In this document: piece by piece, positions 22,307-31,124 of the stretch
How positions within the stretch are numbered: the first letter of the stretch is position 1
Layout of the letters: the number at the start of each line of letters is the position of its first letter
Origin: a virus
Length of the DNA stretch: 32,483 nt
Virus record (IMG/VR): IMGVR_UViG_3300024999_000274
Span: 1 to 32,483 of that record
Reading direction: 5' to 3' (one strand)
Program-made: the position numbers and the translations under genes
Notes under the pieces: generated by a model
Database searches by the model: none
Told to the model about the DNA's origin: nothing
Seen by the model: only the letters and a program-made list of their open reading frames with translations

Positions 22307-25300
22307 TTATATGCCTGCGCAGTGATAGAAAAGCGTCGATCCAGCGGAACTAGAGGTGAATAGGAATTGTGCCGTGTTTGTGGACGGGACCACACGAATC
22401 ACCCCTATCGAGTTATCGTTAGAGTTCACCTGGCATCCATAAACGGTCGTGAAACCTGTTGTTATCGTGCAAGCAGTCACGCCAGTGCCGCCCAGTGCTA
22501 TAGCCCCATCGTTGTCATTCCCGGTGATGGTGCTGCCTGTCCCACAACTGGATAGTGTCGGGGCGGTGCCGCCTGCGCTTAAGACTCTGGCCGCTGTAAT
22601 TGCGCCACCCGCCGATATTGACGCAAGCACAGCCGCACTGCTATTGCGCCATTCCGTGAGGTTGGCGCTTTGAGACGATGCACCCTGCACAATCTGGGCT
22701 ATTTCAGCAGCAGCACCGTTTTTAACGTGAAGCTTAGCACCTACCACGGATTGAGCATCTGTGACCCCCATACCGATGCCTATATGCGATGTTGCGCCGG
22801 TTGCCAGGTTAAGGTTGCCACCCGTCGCGCCATCTGCTGATGTGGCGTCGATGATAGGCATGGGGAAACCGAGGATGAACCGAACCGCGTATTTGTTCGC
22901 GGCCCCGACTTGCGTGCTATCTAGCAGCCACCATTGCCTATTGCCGGTCCCGTTATACCCCAACAGTTGAAGCAAACCGTGAGTCTGCGTGGGCGAGCCG
23001 GAAACGTACCCCCTGCCTGACAAAAGAACACCCTGGCGCTGGGGTGTTTGGTCAGTGGAAAACGCAGTTAGTCTCCCATTCGATGTGACGTCGTTTCCAG
23101 CCGTCACATCGCCGAATGTAGTCAGTAGTTTCATGCTCACGTTGGTGATAGTCCCCGAGAATGAACTGGACCCGATCAGGAACAACTTTCCAGAGTTGGT
23201 GTCAGTATTCAACACCGTAATTTCAGCGGTGTACGTGCCGAGTGCCGACGTGGTAGGGAAAATAGTATTCCCGCCTGCGGCTATAGCTACATCTCCGGCC
23301 GTTCTGCTAGCTAAAGTGAATGATATTTTGTATCGTGCGCCGATGGTGGGCGAACTGCCCCCGGTGTATGAATACGTTGCTGATGTCGATGAGCCAGTAA
23401 TGACCCCGCCAGACCCAGACCATCCCGTTCCAGTCCATCCAGAGGTATAATCGGTGGGGGTGATTAACTCCGACCCATATGAGTAGGCCGTGGTGACCGT
23501 ATTCAAAGCCCCGCCTGCCGTTAATCTGGCAACGGTGGTATCCACGGCGATAGTACCGCCGCTTTCACTCAAACCGTCGCCAGCAGTAAATGTGCCTGAC
23601 ACATTGGTTAACTGGCTTCCGTCGATAGCAGGGAGCTTGCCGTCACCGTCAAGTTTCACTATTTGGTTCGCCCCTGTACCACTGTTGAGGGTTAGCACAG
23701 GAGTTGTGGACGTGTCCGCAACAGATATATCTGTATTAGCCGAGGTGACGCTGGTAACAGATCCACCGCCGCCCGAATCAGCCGTGAGAATGTCCGTCCA
23801 TGACTTACTGTATGTGCCGTCCGTAATCTGGTTCCCGCCTAAAACAGTCTCTGTTGTCCTCCCGGCGTTATCCCGGAAGTTTTTGGTCCCGGTGCTGGCG
23901 TCTTGGATTGTTCCAGATGTATTCCCAATCATCTGGTTGTTGGTGATATTGATGTTGTTGGAAACCCCCGATGCAATTGTCACTGCATAAGTGCCATTGC
24001 CATTAAGCCCACCCGCACCCGCACCTATCGTTGCCCCGACTATGTTTACATTATCAATATCAGACCCTATAGAGACACCAGCAGTTGTGTTACTGGCGAT
24101 CTCACCACCAAGTACAGAAACATCACCGCTCACGTTCCCTACTAACTTTACACCATTGGCTCCGTTCAGTAGCGCGTGCGGGGATGTGAAGTGAATACCA
24201 TTAATTGTCCCAGCAGTAGCATCAAGCAACACCCCGTCGCCGCTGCTCGAACTGGCCCATACATTGCTGAACCTGGACCGGTAAACCCCGCCCGTGCTGG
24301 TGGGCGCTAGTTTGATCCCGTTTGTACCGTTGTCGAAGAAACAGTTTTCTGCGTACAGAGAGAATACGTTTTCCGAGGACGACGTAGGATCGATCAGCAG
24401 ACCCACCCCCTGCTGAATGACGCTGGTATTGGTTATCATCAAAGCGGAGGAATTGCGCACCCTGATGCCAGCCGCAGCGGTGTTAGCAGGAGTCTGCGCC
24501 CCCATAAGCACATCATCGATGCCCTGTGAATTATCGCCCCCCTCAGACCTGATTCGGATACCGCCCGCCGCTCCGTCCTGAAACCGGCCATGCTTGATTC
24601 TGCTCACGCTACCCGTCATGATGATGCCGTAATAGTCATGATCCATGAAAAAGTTTTCTATAAACGACTCTTTACCTCGCAGCAGGACGTAAGCGCCTCC
24701 TGTGCGAGTGACTTGGGAATCAAACCCGATATCCTTAACATAGGATTCAGACCCTACTACATCCAGCAAGTCTCTCGTGGCGTGATTCCCCACTAACACA
24801 GTACTGAACCGGCCCGCCCCAACTAAACCCACCTTGGCAGGAAGGGTCAATGTTGCTGACGTACCAATGATGCAATTACCTGCTGGCAACTGGACGTAGC
24901 CAGAGGAAATTGCGTTAGCTTCGGCCTGGATCGTCGCCGTGTCGTCCGTTGAGCCGTTGCACAGCGCGGCGGACTGCACAACTCCCGTCAGTGCTTTTGC
25001 AGCCCCCACTTGCCCCACCGTGATCCCCGTCAGCCCGCTCCCATCTCCCCCCGGCTGCAACGCGCTATTAGCTGTAGCCTGAGCCGCCACAGCCGCCGAT
25101 CTCGCTGTCGAGTCCACCCCGAACCTGCTATCATCCCCCGCCGCTACCGTTCCTGCCGTGATGCCTATGTCGGCTGAGGCTGCGGTGCCGAGGTCTGCCG
25201 TGTCGGCCTTGAGGCTGAGGGCTGTCACCACATCCCCGCCGATCCCGGTTGTGGATGCCTGGGAGCCGGAGGGAGCCATGACCGTAACGCCTATGTCAGC

Positions 25301-25972
25301 CTCTTTTATGATGGTGGCGTCGGCGGGTTCAGCTCCAACTTGACTAGGCGTCAAACCGGTTAATCCAGCACCACTACCTGTAGCATCAAGCTTACCTGCT
25401 AAAGCATCACCTAAAGCAGTGTTATCAGTAGGTGTGCCGGTAAGAGACGAAAAAGAAGGTGAAAGATCAGCCCATGTGCCGTTATCATACAAATACTTTC
25501 CTGATGGCGTACCGGTAGCAGGAACTGAACCCTTCTTTGTAGTGGAGATAACGGGCAACCTGTCACCATCCAACACACCGGAAGTTATGGTGGTTGCCGC
25601 TTGATTGTGTGCAATAGGCGCACGAGAATCAGTCATACGCGGGTCAGAATTTGTCACGAAGGGGTTAGCCGCCCCCGGTGTACCGTTGGTCCCTACTAGC
25701 GCGTCTTTCTCACTGGAGCCGGGTATGTCCAGATGATCATAATTGGCTTCATGACTTGCTACCGATCCACTACCAACAACCCGCCATTTGATAGCACTAG
25801 AAGAGTTAACGAAAGTGGGTACTTTCCCATCGTCGGCTACGGTAAGTTTTCTTACTGGTACACCCTGAATCTTCCCGGAGTCTGTCAATAAACCTGTACT
25901 GGCAGGTACTCCGCCGTATACAGAAAAAGCAACGGCGATAAATACAGCTATCAAACACAACTTCAATCTCAT
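22307..25972 (-). CDS. Fibre-like beta-helix protein with N-terminal signal peptide, 1221 aa
   Basis: I chose the ATG that overlaps the upstream stop (ATGA) and has GGAGGG before it; another ATG four codons earlier is less well placed. Residues 1-24 (MRLKLCLIAVFIAVAFSVYG) look like a signal peptide, which is unusual for a tail fibre. Residues about 25-350 are fibre-stem type (LTDSGKIQGVPV, GKLDATGSGAGLTGL, TVAAGDDSRF). About 350-690 is a beta-helix of pectate-lyase type (VQLPAGNCIIGTSATL, VGLVGAGRFSTVLVG, IVGATIGAGAGG, INITNNQMIGN). The remainder has beta-sandwich and GxxAKLHVKNG-type stretches. It ends in a Cys-containing domain (SSCGTGSTITGNDNDG, STLFYHCAGI) shared by many fibre-like proteins. 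It is probably a receptor-binding or depolymerase-type protein. Export rather than virion assembly is possible. Confidence 0.82.
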   Translation of the reverse strand: MRLKLCLIAVFIAVAFSVYGGVPASTGLLTDSGKIQGVPVRKLTVADDGKVPTFVNSSSAIKWRVVGSGSVASHEANYDHLDIPGSSEKDALVGTNGTPGAANPFVTNSDPRMTDSRAPIAHNQAATTITSGVLDGDRLPVISTTKKGSVPATGTPSGKYLYDNGTWADLSPSFSSLTGTPTDNTALGDALAGKLDATGSGAGLTGLTPSQVGAEPADATIIKEADIGVTVMAPSGSQASTTGIGGDVVTALSLKADTADLGTAASADIGITAGTVAAGDDSRFGVDSTARSAAVAAQATANSALQPGGDGSGLTGITVGQVGAAKALTGVVQSAALCNGSTDDTATIQAEANAISSGYVQLPAGNCIIGTSATLTLPAKVGLVGAGRFSTVLVGNHATRDLLDVVGSESYVKDIGFDSQVTRTGGAYVLLRGKESFIENFFMDHDYYGIIMTGSVSRIKHGRFQDGAAGGIRIRSEGGDNSQGIDDVLMGAQTPANTAAAGIRVRNSSALMITNTSVIQQGVGLLIDPTSSSENVFSLYAENCFFDNGTNGIKLAPTSTGGVYRSRFSNVWASSSSGDGVLLDATAGTINGIHFTSPHALLNGANGVKLVGNVSGDVSVLGGEIASNTTAGVSIGSDIDNVNIVGATIGAGAGGLNGNGTYAVTIASGVSNNINITNNQMIGNTSGTIQDASTGTKNFRDNAGRTTETVLGGNQITDGTYSKSWTDILTADSGGGGSVTSVTSANTDISVADTSTTPVLTLNSGTGANQIVKLDGDGKLPAIDGSQLTNVSGTFTAGDGLSESGGTIAVDTTVARLTAGGALNTVTTAYSYGSELITPTDYTSGWTGTGWSGSGGVITGSSTSATYSYTGGSSPTIGARYKISFTLASRTAGDVAIAAGGNTIFPTTSALGTYTAEITVLNTDTNSGKLFLIGSSSFSGTITNVSMKLLTTFGDVTAGNDVTSNGRLTAFSTDQTPQRQGVLLSGRGYVSGSPTQTHGLLQLLGYNGTGNRQWWLLDSTQVGAANKYAVRFILGFPMPIIDATSADGATGGNLNLATGATSHIGIGMGVTDAQSVVGAKLHVKNGAAAEIAQIVQGASSQSANLTEWRNSSAAVLASISAGGAITAARVLSAGGTAPTLSSCGTGSTITGNDNDGAIALGGTGVTACTITTGFTTVYGCQVNSNDNSIGVIRVVPSTNTAQFLFTSSSAGSTLFYHCAGI

Positions 25973-26331
25973 AACACCCTCCATTCTATGAATTTTTGTC
26001 CTTCATCCCCATTGGTCACAAAAGCTTGTAGTGATTCACCCGTTTCTGCAATAAAAATATCTGGTGAAGCCTGACTATAACCGGAAATAACCCAATCTAA
26101 AACACCATCTATTATCTGAGGAACAACAAGCTCTCCTGTTGCTGTAGTTACTGCGGTTATAACCCCACCGCTACCCAATCCCGGCGGTCCCTGAAGCCCT
26201 CTCGGTCCCGGCAATCCCCCTTTCAGGCCCACCACAACAACGCTTGTGCGGGGATCAATTGTAATGGAGGGGCGACTTTGTTGGATTGCTATCGTATAAC
26301 GAGTGCTATGAATTGTAATCGGGGTTGTCAT
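25969..26331 (-). CDS. Small fibre protein with collagen-like GXY tract, 120 aa
   Basis: The ATG follows TGAGGGCGATTGC, where the preceding stop is part of the junction, and the end overlaps the next start (ATGA). The N-terminus is beta-rich (MTTPITIHSTRYTIAIQQSR). Residues about 38-55 carry GLPGPRGLQGPPGLG, a short run of collagen-type Gly-X-Y triplets, common as a trimerising rod in phage fibres. The rest is a small beta domain. It may be a trimeric linker or shaft that joins the large fibres to the tail. Confidence 0.75.
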   Translation of the reverse strand: MTTPITIHSTRYTIAIQQSRPSITIDPRTSVVVVGLKGGLPGPRGLQGPPGLGSGGVITAVTTATGELVVPQIIDGVLDWVISGYSQASPDIFIAETGESLQAFVTNGDEGQKFIEWRVL

Positions 26332-26341
26332 GCAATCGCCC

Positions 26342-26623
26342 TCACGCCACGCCTACATTGATATAAAAGGGGTCCGAAGTCTCGTTGCCTGTCGGATGCT
26401 GAATGCTGATCGTTGCGCTATACGTCCCTTCCTCAAACGTCTCTGCATTTCTTGGAAACTGAAACGTACCATTTTCGCTATCAGTTATTTCACCTTCTAT
26501 CGTAACGATTTCGTCGGGCAATGTAGCATGGGTTGCTGTCAATGTAAAGAGATGTTCGTCAAGTGCAACGCCTACAGAACAAACAATGGGTTTAGTATCA
26601 ACTTTCCAGATTTCAAGACTCAT
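26342..26623 (-). CDS. Small beta-rich baseplate/fibre accessory protein, 93 aa
   Basis: ATG preceded by AAGGGGGTAGTTGCA fused to the upstream stop. The protein is entirely beta-rich (LFTLTATHATLPDEIVTIEG, GTFQFPRNAETFEEGTYSAT, FYINVGVA) and resembles a single Ig-like domain of the type seen at the N-terminus of baseplate upper proteins. No catalytic residues are visible. It stands between the 845-aa fibre and the collagen-like protein, so a fibre-attachment role is reasonable but not proven. Confidence 0.7.
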   Translation of the reverse strand: MSLEIWKVDTKPIVCSVGVALDEHLFTLTATHATLPDEIVTIEGEITDSENGTFQFPRNAETFEEGTYSATISIQHPTGNETSDPFYINVGVA

Positions 26624-26636
26624 TGCAACTACCCCC

Positions 26637-29174
26637 TTAAGCTACGTGATGAGAACGTCGTGCGATGATCGCACCGAATGCCGCAACAGTACCAGCGGAA
26701 AAAGTTACTTTTGCTACCATGTAGATCGTAGTTGTCGCAGAAAGACTAATCCTCTTTCTTGGGATAGCCAATGAAGTTTTAAAAGTTGTAGTTGTCGATT
26801 GCTGCCCATCATATACTTCCGACCCGTCAGTGGGAACGGTGGATGAAGTAGAAGTCCCGCCCGCCGACATAGCGGTTACAGTTGCACCACTAGCCGATAA
26901 GTTTACGTTACCTTCAACATCCCATTCCCCCGCCGTAAGCACAACGCTAGTTACGTTTGTTGCTACGTTATTTGTCAAGGATACTGCGGAACCGATAGGT
27001 ATCAAGGAGGATACATGCTCCCCTGTATTACCTAATGCAGTTACCCATTGAGAACCCGTCCAGAAGATGGGCATTCCTGAAGCAGCTAAGGTAGTATCAA
27101 GATGTAAAGCTCCAGTATCCGAACTGGTTAGGGTAGGTCGAGCAGCGGTCGTTCCTTTCTTGGCTAGCATACCGGTCTTCAAAACACCGTCCACCTGTAG
27201 CGAATTGTTGCCGTAGGCAATCGCCGAGGTAATACACCGCATGAGGTTGGCTGTATTGCCTACAGTTCTATTGCCTACAATGATAGGCTCCCCATCCCCA
27301 CCAAACAGAACACAGTAACCTCCGGTATTCGTATTTCCGTTTGCCCCGTTACCGACAAATCTGGCCATGCCTCCTATCTGACTACTGACAGTAGAAGCAG
27401 TAGTGCCTCCGATAAGGTCCACCCCCTGGACCGAATAAGAAGGTGTGAAGTTTATATACAGCGGGGTTGTGAGAGCTTTGATAGTCCCGCCATTTAACTT
27501 TATGGTAGTTCCATTGGCATTGACACGAACCCCGTTAACGCAATCTTCCATAGCCCCAATAGACAAATTGGTAAACTCAACATTCCGCTTTATGTTACTC
27601 TCTACCAAAATGCCGTAGTATGCGTTATTGATCCGAACGTTGATGCCTTTGATATCCTGAAAAGCTTCGCTGGTAATGTAAATCCCTTCCGTACCCGTCC
27701 CAATATAAACTGTAGGAGAACCAGTGTAACCGCTTCCTCCATCAGTAACAGCTATGGAAGAAACACCACGAGCTACGGTAACAGTTGCCGCTGCTCCTGT
27801 ACCCTCTCCCCCTGAGAAGGATACGGTAGGTACGGCGGTGTATCCGGTGCCACGGGCAGTGATAGTTATTCCGGTGACTATACCATCTGTGATTGTCGCC
27901 ACGGCAGTCGCCCCACTGCCGTTTCCACCAGTTATTGATATATCAGGAGCCGAAGTATAGCCACTACCTCCGTTTGTTATGGCTATAGTGTTTACCATGT
28001 CTGCAACTGAAGCTGTAGCGGTAGCAATTCTGCCACCACCACCATAAATACGAACTTCGGGAGAACTATCATACTTAGAACCTATAGCGGTCACATTGAT
28101 CGCAGTTATAGCACCACCTGATGTTACCGAAGTTGCTATTGCTCCAGAACCCCCGGAAATGAATTGAACTTCCGCAAGGCTGTAACCAGTACCCCCTGCG
28201 GTCACATTGATCGCAGTTACAGCACCACCGGATATCGTTGCTGTTGCAGTTGCTCCCGTACCGCCCCCGATGATTTTTACCATAGGCGCTGTGACATATC
28301 CGCTCCCGCCATTAGTAACTGTTATGGTAGTTACGACACCACTACTTACGGTTACAGTGGCTTTTGCCCCCTTACCTCCGCCATTACCTGCTATGTAGCC
28401 GATCAAGTCTACGTTGCTCAAGAAACCCTCACACGGACCCGAGCACCGAATTACGTGAGTTGAGGTAGAAAGGGTATTCTTCATCCAGCTATTCGTAATC
28501 GAGAAGGTAGACGATTGAAGCTGGAGCGGGATATTGCCGCCAGCGGATACACAGTCGCGATAATGGGAACCCTCAAAAGTGCATCCGTCAATTACGAAGT
28601 TTTTGGTTTCCCATATATAAACATTGGAACGGGGCGTTCTGCTGATTTTGCAGCGGTTCATGCGGATTCCATTAGACATAGAACCGATAACACCATAACC
28701 CACACCTATGTCTCCGGCAAGATCCTTGATCGTCACATCCTCGATAACCCAATCCTTTGCCCTGTAGGCGTGAATCCCGGTCGTGCCATTCGTGGTAGTT
28801 ACGTTGGCAATGTTGCCGTCCAACAAACCCCCAAAGAACTTAACATCAGCCACTTCCGGCTCTTCCGAGGGCCAGCTTATCTGCGTGGAGTTACCGAAGA
28901 AGTAAGCCCCTGCTGTGTAGCTACCCGGAAGCATTTTTATAGTAGCTCCGTGCAAGTGCAGTGTGGTGTTCGGATACACCTTCAGCAAGCTGCCATTGAC
29001 CCAGTATGTTTTACCGTGTCCGAAGAACACATGCTTGCCTGCCCCGAGCAACAAAGCCGCATTAATTGCCGCAGTATCATCAATACCCTCCTGCGCTTTG
29101 GCACCGTGAAATTCCGGACTGGTCCACAGAACCACTTCTTTAGTTATGACTCTCCCAGCAACCAAATCTCCCAT
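26637..29174 (-). CDS. Tail fibre/spike with beta-helix, six GSGY repeats and C-terminal jelly-roll-type domain
   Basis: 845 aa; ATG downstream of AAAGGAGATAATTTT. Residues 1-260 open with the tailspike pattern GIDDTAAINAALLLGAGKHV, then a beta-helix (FFGGLLDGNI, VIEDVTIKDLAG, FVIDGCTFEGSHY). Residues about 265-495 contain six repeats with a GGSGY(T/V)xAP motif. Another beta-helix stretch follows. Around 680 is the fibre motif RPTLTSSDTGALHLDTTLAA...FWTGSQWV. The last 120 residues (EWDVEGNVNLSASG ... TTTIYMVAKVTFSAGTVAAF ... ARR) match the trimeric C-terminal receptor-binding domain found in many phage fibres. It likely binds and may cleave host polysaccharide. Confidence 0.88.
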   Translation of the reverse strand: MGDLVAGRVITKEVVLWTSPEFHGAKAQEGIDDTAAINAALLLGAGKHVFFGHGKTYWVNGSLLKVYPNTTLHLHGATIKMLPGSYTAGAYFFGNSTQISWPSEEPEVADVKFFGGLLDGNIANVTTTNGTTGIHAYRAKDWVIEDVTIKDLAGDIGVGYGVIGSMSNGIRMNRCKISRTPRSNVYIWETKNFVIDGCTFEGSHYRDCVSAGGNIPLQLQSSTFSITNSWMKNTLSTSTHVIRCSGPCEGFLSNVDLIGYIAGNGGGKGAKATVTVSSGVVTTITVTNGGSGYVTAPMVKIIGGGTGATATATISGGAVTAINVTAGGTGYSLAEVQFISGGSGAIATSVTSGGAITAINVTAIGSKYDSSPEVRIYGGGGRIATATASVADMVNTIAITNGGSGYTSAPDISITGGNGSGATAVATITDGIVTGITITARGTGYTAVPTVSFSGGEGTGAAATVTVARGVSSIAVTDGGSGYTGSPTVYIGTGTEGIYITSEAFQDIKGINVRINNAYYGILVESNIKRNVEFTNLSIGAMEDCVNGVRVNANGTTIKLNGGTIKALTTPLYINFTPSYSVQGVDLIGGTTASTVSSQIGGMARFVGNGANGNTNTGGYCVLFGGDGEPIIVGNRTVGNTANLMRCITSAIAYGNNSLQVDGVLKTGMLAKKGTTAARPTLTSSDTGALHLDTTLAASGMPIFWTGSQWVTALGNTGEHVSSLIPIGSAVSLTNNVATNVTSVVLTAGEWDVEGNVNLSASGATVTAMSAGGTSTSSTVPTDGSEVYDGQQSTTTTFKTSLAIPRKRISLSATTTIYMVAKVTFSAGTVAAFGAIIARRSHHVA
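27690..28385 (-). repeat. Six tandem GSGY-type repeats in the fibre gene
   Basis: GxGY motifs recur about every 110-117 bases (codons near 28296, 28182, 28068, 27958, 27842, 27725), giving 37-39 residue units built on GGSGYxxAPxVxIxGG...ATATATIxxGxVTxI. The fourth-from-right unit is degenerate (IGSKYDSSP). Two neighbouring units share an almost identical stretch of DNA beginning GCGGTCACATTGATCGCAGT (near 28087 and 28198), evidence of recent duplication. Such units occur in fibres and bacterial surface proteins. Confidence 0.88.
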
Positions 29175-29187
29175 AAAATTATCTCCT

Positions 29188-29880
29188 TTATTGAGCTAAA
29201 CTTTTATCAATAAGTAATTGACGTATCTGATTCAAAAGGGCAATAGCCGTAGTGAGGTCCGTAGCCGCTGCATTTACTGTAATCGGGCTAGTAGTAGAAA
29301 CCGCGTTAACTTCGGCTGCTGTATAGGTCGGCTTAGTAGGCGACTTCGCCCAAGCAGATACATCAGAAGCAACAGCAGTAATGGTTATGTTTTCTGTTCC
29401 GTCAAATACCTGTCCATTGATGCTCCTTGCCGTTTGGAGTTTTGTAGCTGTACTAGCATTCCCCGTTGTGCTTTGATTAAGGATGGGGAAGTTAGCAGCA
29501 ACAGCTATTTCTGGAATACCGGTTGATGTATTTCTCAGGATACCCTCGCTCAAAGAATTCAAAGCGAAAGCGTTAGGGCATAAAGGATCATGACTGCTTA
29601 CAATGAATGCTATGTTACCCAAAGCCCCCATTTCCCCCGATAGCTCCTCTACAGCACCTTGTACCACTGCTGCCCCCACGCCCCACGTAGTTTCTAACGG
29701 GACGGAACCAGCCATTTGATCCCCTTTATTTTTACCTTCCACCGTGGTAGAAAGTGATAGGGTCATTACCTGCCCGGTGGTTTCATCAGTAATGGTCAAT
29801 CTGTCATCAAAAGTTCTGATGGAAAGGTAACGTCCGAAGCCCACGGAGTCGGTAACAAGTATGCGACTATCTATTCCCAT
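29188..29880 (-). CDS. Tail fibre protein with fibre-repeat motif, 230 aa
   Basis: The start is the ATG that overlaps the previous stop (TAATG); an ATG 16 codons upstream lies inside the preceding gene. The middle has TTGNASTATKLQTARSING followed by QVFDGTENITI, the classic phage tail fibre repeat (KLxTARxIxGxxFDGxxNI). The N-terminal part is a beta-rich attachment domain (MGIDSRILVTDSVGFGRYLS). The end is a helical, Ala-rich trimerising tail. It is likely a fibre shaft subunit or a separate short fibre. Confidence 0.82.
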   Translation of the reverse strand: MGIDSRILVTDSVGFGRYLSIRTFDDRLTITDETTGQVMTLSLSTTVEGKNKGDQMAGSVPLETTWGVGAAVVQGAVEELSGEMGALGNIAFIVSSHDPLCPNAFALNSLSEGILRNTSTGIPEIAVAANFPILNQSTTGNASTATKLQTARSINGQVFDGTENITITAVASDVSAWAKSPTKPTYTAAEVNAVSTTSPITVNAAATDLTTAIALLNQIRQLLIDKSLAQ

Positions 29881-30260
29881 TAGGCTATCCTCTTCCAAGT
29901 CGTACCATTGGATTGTAAGGTTATGCACTCGCCGGGAAGGTCCAGCGTTGTGATTGCTCCGAGGTTCACCGCATAGGCTGTGCTATCTATACGGATAAAC
30001 ACGAGTATGCGTCCTTCGTTTGTTGTCGCCTCCGGCAGTGTTATCGTAACCGCCGCAACGGTAGCATCCACTTCCAATGTGTAATCAGTATCAAGCACCG
30101 TGTAATCTGCCGTTATCGGCTTGATCTCTTTGAACGTCAAATCCGCCGTGTCCAATTTCTCGTTCATATTGGTTTCTACAACGTCCATGAAGTCGTTAAT
30201 CTTAGTCGCATAGTCAGGGTCATTTAAAACGGTCTTATAGGCGGCGTAGTCTGCGGGCAT
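29880..30260 (-). CDS. Fibre-assembly / tail accessory protein, 126 aa
   Basis: The ATG follows the upstream stop directly (TAAATG) with GGAGG before it. Residues 1-40 are helical (AAYKTVLNDPDYATKINDFM). The rest is a beta-domain (DYTVLDTDYTLEVDATVAAV, ITLPEATTNEGRILVFIRID, ...NGTTWKRIA) of the kind that closes many phage fibre proteins. It is coupled to the next fibre gene by a TAATG overlap. It may be an N-terminal attachment subunit for that fibre. Confidence 0.75.
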   Translation of the reverse strand: MPADYAAYKTVLNDPDYATKINDFMDVVETNMNEKLDTADLTFKEIKPITADYTVLDTDYTLEVDATVAAVTITLPEATTNEGRILVFIRIDSTAYAVNLGAITTLDLPGECITLQSNGTTWKRIA

Positions 30261-31118
30261 TTATATTTCCTCCAGTTCTGCTGAAGTGTCAAAATAAGAA
30301 GCAGCGACAGATGATAGGTCCGGCAAATTGGTAAACTTGACCGCTGCTGTATAGTCTCTCTCTAACGCACCCCCCAACCCCGGATAGAAACTGACAAGCA
30401 CGTCAACACGCTTGCCTATTTTTCGTAACAGGGTATCAAAAGCACCCCTGTCAGATTCGGCCATATATGCAAAATTAGCACTGAAGAAACGGTAAGGCAG
30501 ATAACCCTCTGTGCGTAAGCTACCCCCGTCCGTTCTTGCCAAAACAGATGCTTCCTTCCACGCCTTTTTCAACCCATAGGCTACGTTGACAAGCGGGGAC
30601 CAATAAGACCCCATGTAAATACGCCCCATCTGCAAAAAGCCGTCTGCGTTCCCGGCGTCCACTACCTCCAGTTTGAAAGCTGCCGCATTACCGACAGAAG
30701 CAAACCAGATAGTAAAATATTCAGGCGTTCCCGGTAACAAACCGGTATCCATCCAAGGAAGAACACCCCAAGCCAAACCTCCATTGGGGGAGGCTGCGGG
30801 ATTGCCCCACGTTTGAGGAGTACCTACAGCCAATGCCGTAGAATCGTACACCACTGCGGTCATGGCAATATCAGAATAAAGGCGCAATCTAACAGTAGCT
30901 CCCCCGGTGAAGTTGTGGCCGACAATACTAAATCCAGCTATCGCCCCCATAACTTCCCCGGTGACGGTCCATGAGGTAGCCCCCACCATCCTTGCAAACT
31001 TACCACGTTCAGGCATTTTGATATTGCTTATAGGCATGGTAGACACACATGCTGGGGTAGAAGTGAGGTTGCTGGCAGCGTCTATGACGTTTGTGTGTAA
31101 GATTCTCATGTTTGCCAT
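30261..31118 (-). CDS. Tail-tip protein of long-tailed-phage type, 285 aa
   Basis: The protein has a galactose-binding-like beta sandwich in the first 170 residues (IAGFSIVGHNFTGGATVRLR, then EYFTIWFASVG), followed by GNADGFLQMGRIYMGSYWSP, LVNVAYGLKKAWKEAS and a C-terminal domain (FDTLLRKIGKRVDVLVSFYP). The DxxNxDGYxxxGRxxxGxYW pattern recalls tail-tip genes of Mu-like siphophages (B3/D3112 type), by memory rather than search. The ATG has only a distant GGGGA. It follows a hub-like protein, consistent with a place in the tail tip. Confidence 0.65.
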   Translation of the reverse strand: MANMRILHTNVIDAASNLTSTPACVSTMPISNIKMPERGKFARMVGATSWTVTGEVMGAIAGFSIVGHNFTGGATVRLRLYSDIAMTAVVYDSTALAVGTPQTWGNPAASPNGGLAWGVLPWMDTGLLPGTPEYFTIWFASVGNAAAFKLEVVDAGNADGFLQMGRIYMGSYWSPLVNVAYGLKKAWKEASVLARTDGGSLRTEGYLPYRFFSANFAYMAESDRGAFDTLLRKIGKRVDVLVSFYPGLGGALERDYTAAVKFTNLPDLSSVAASYFDTSAELEEI

Positions 31119-31124
31119 ATCAGG

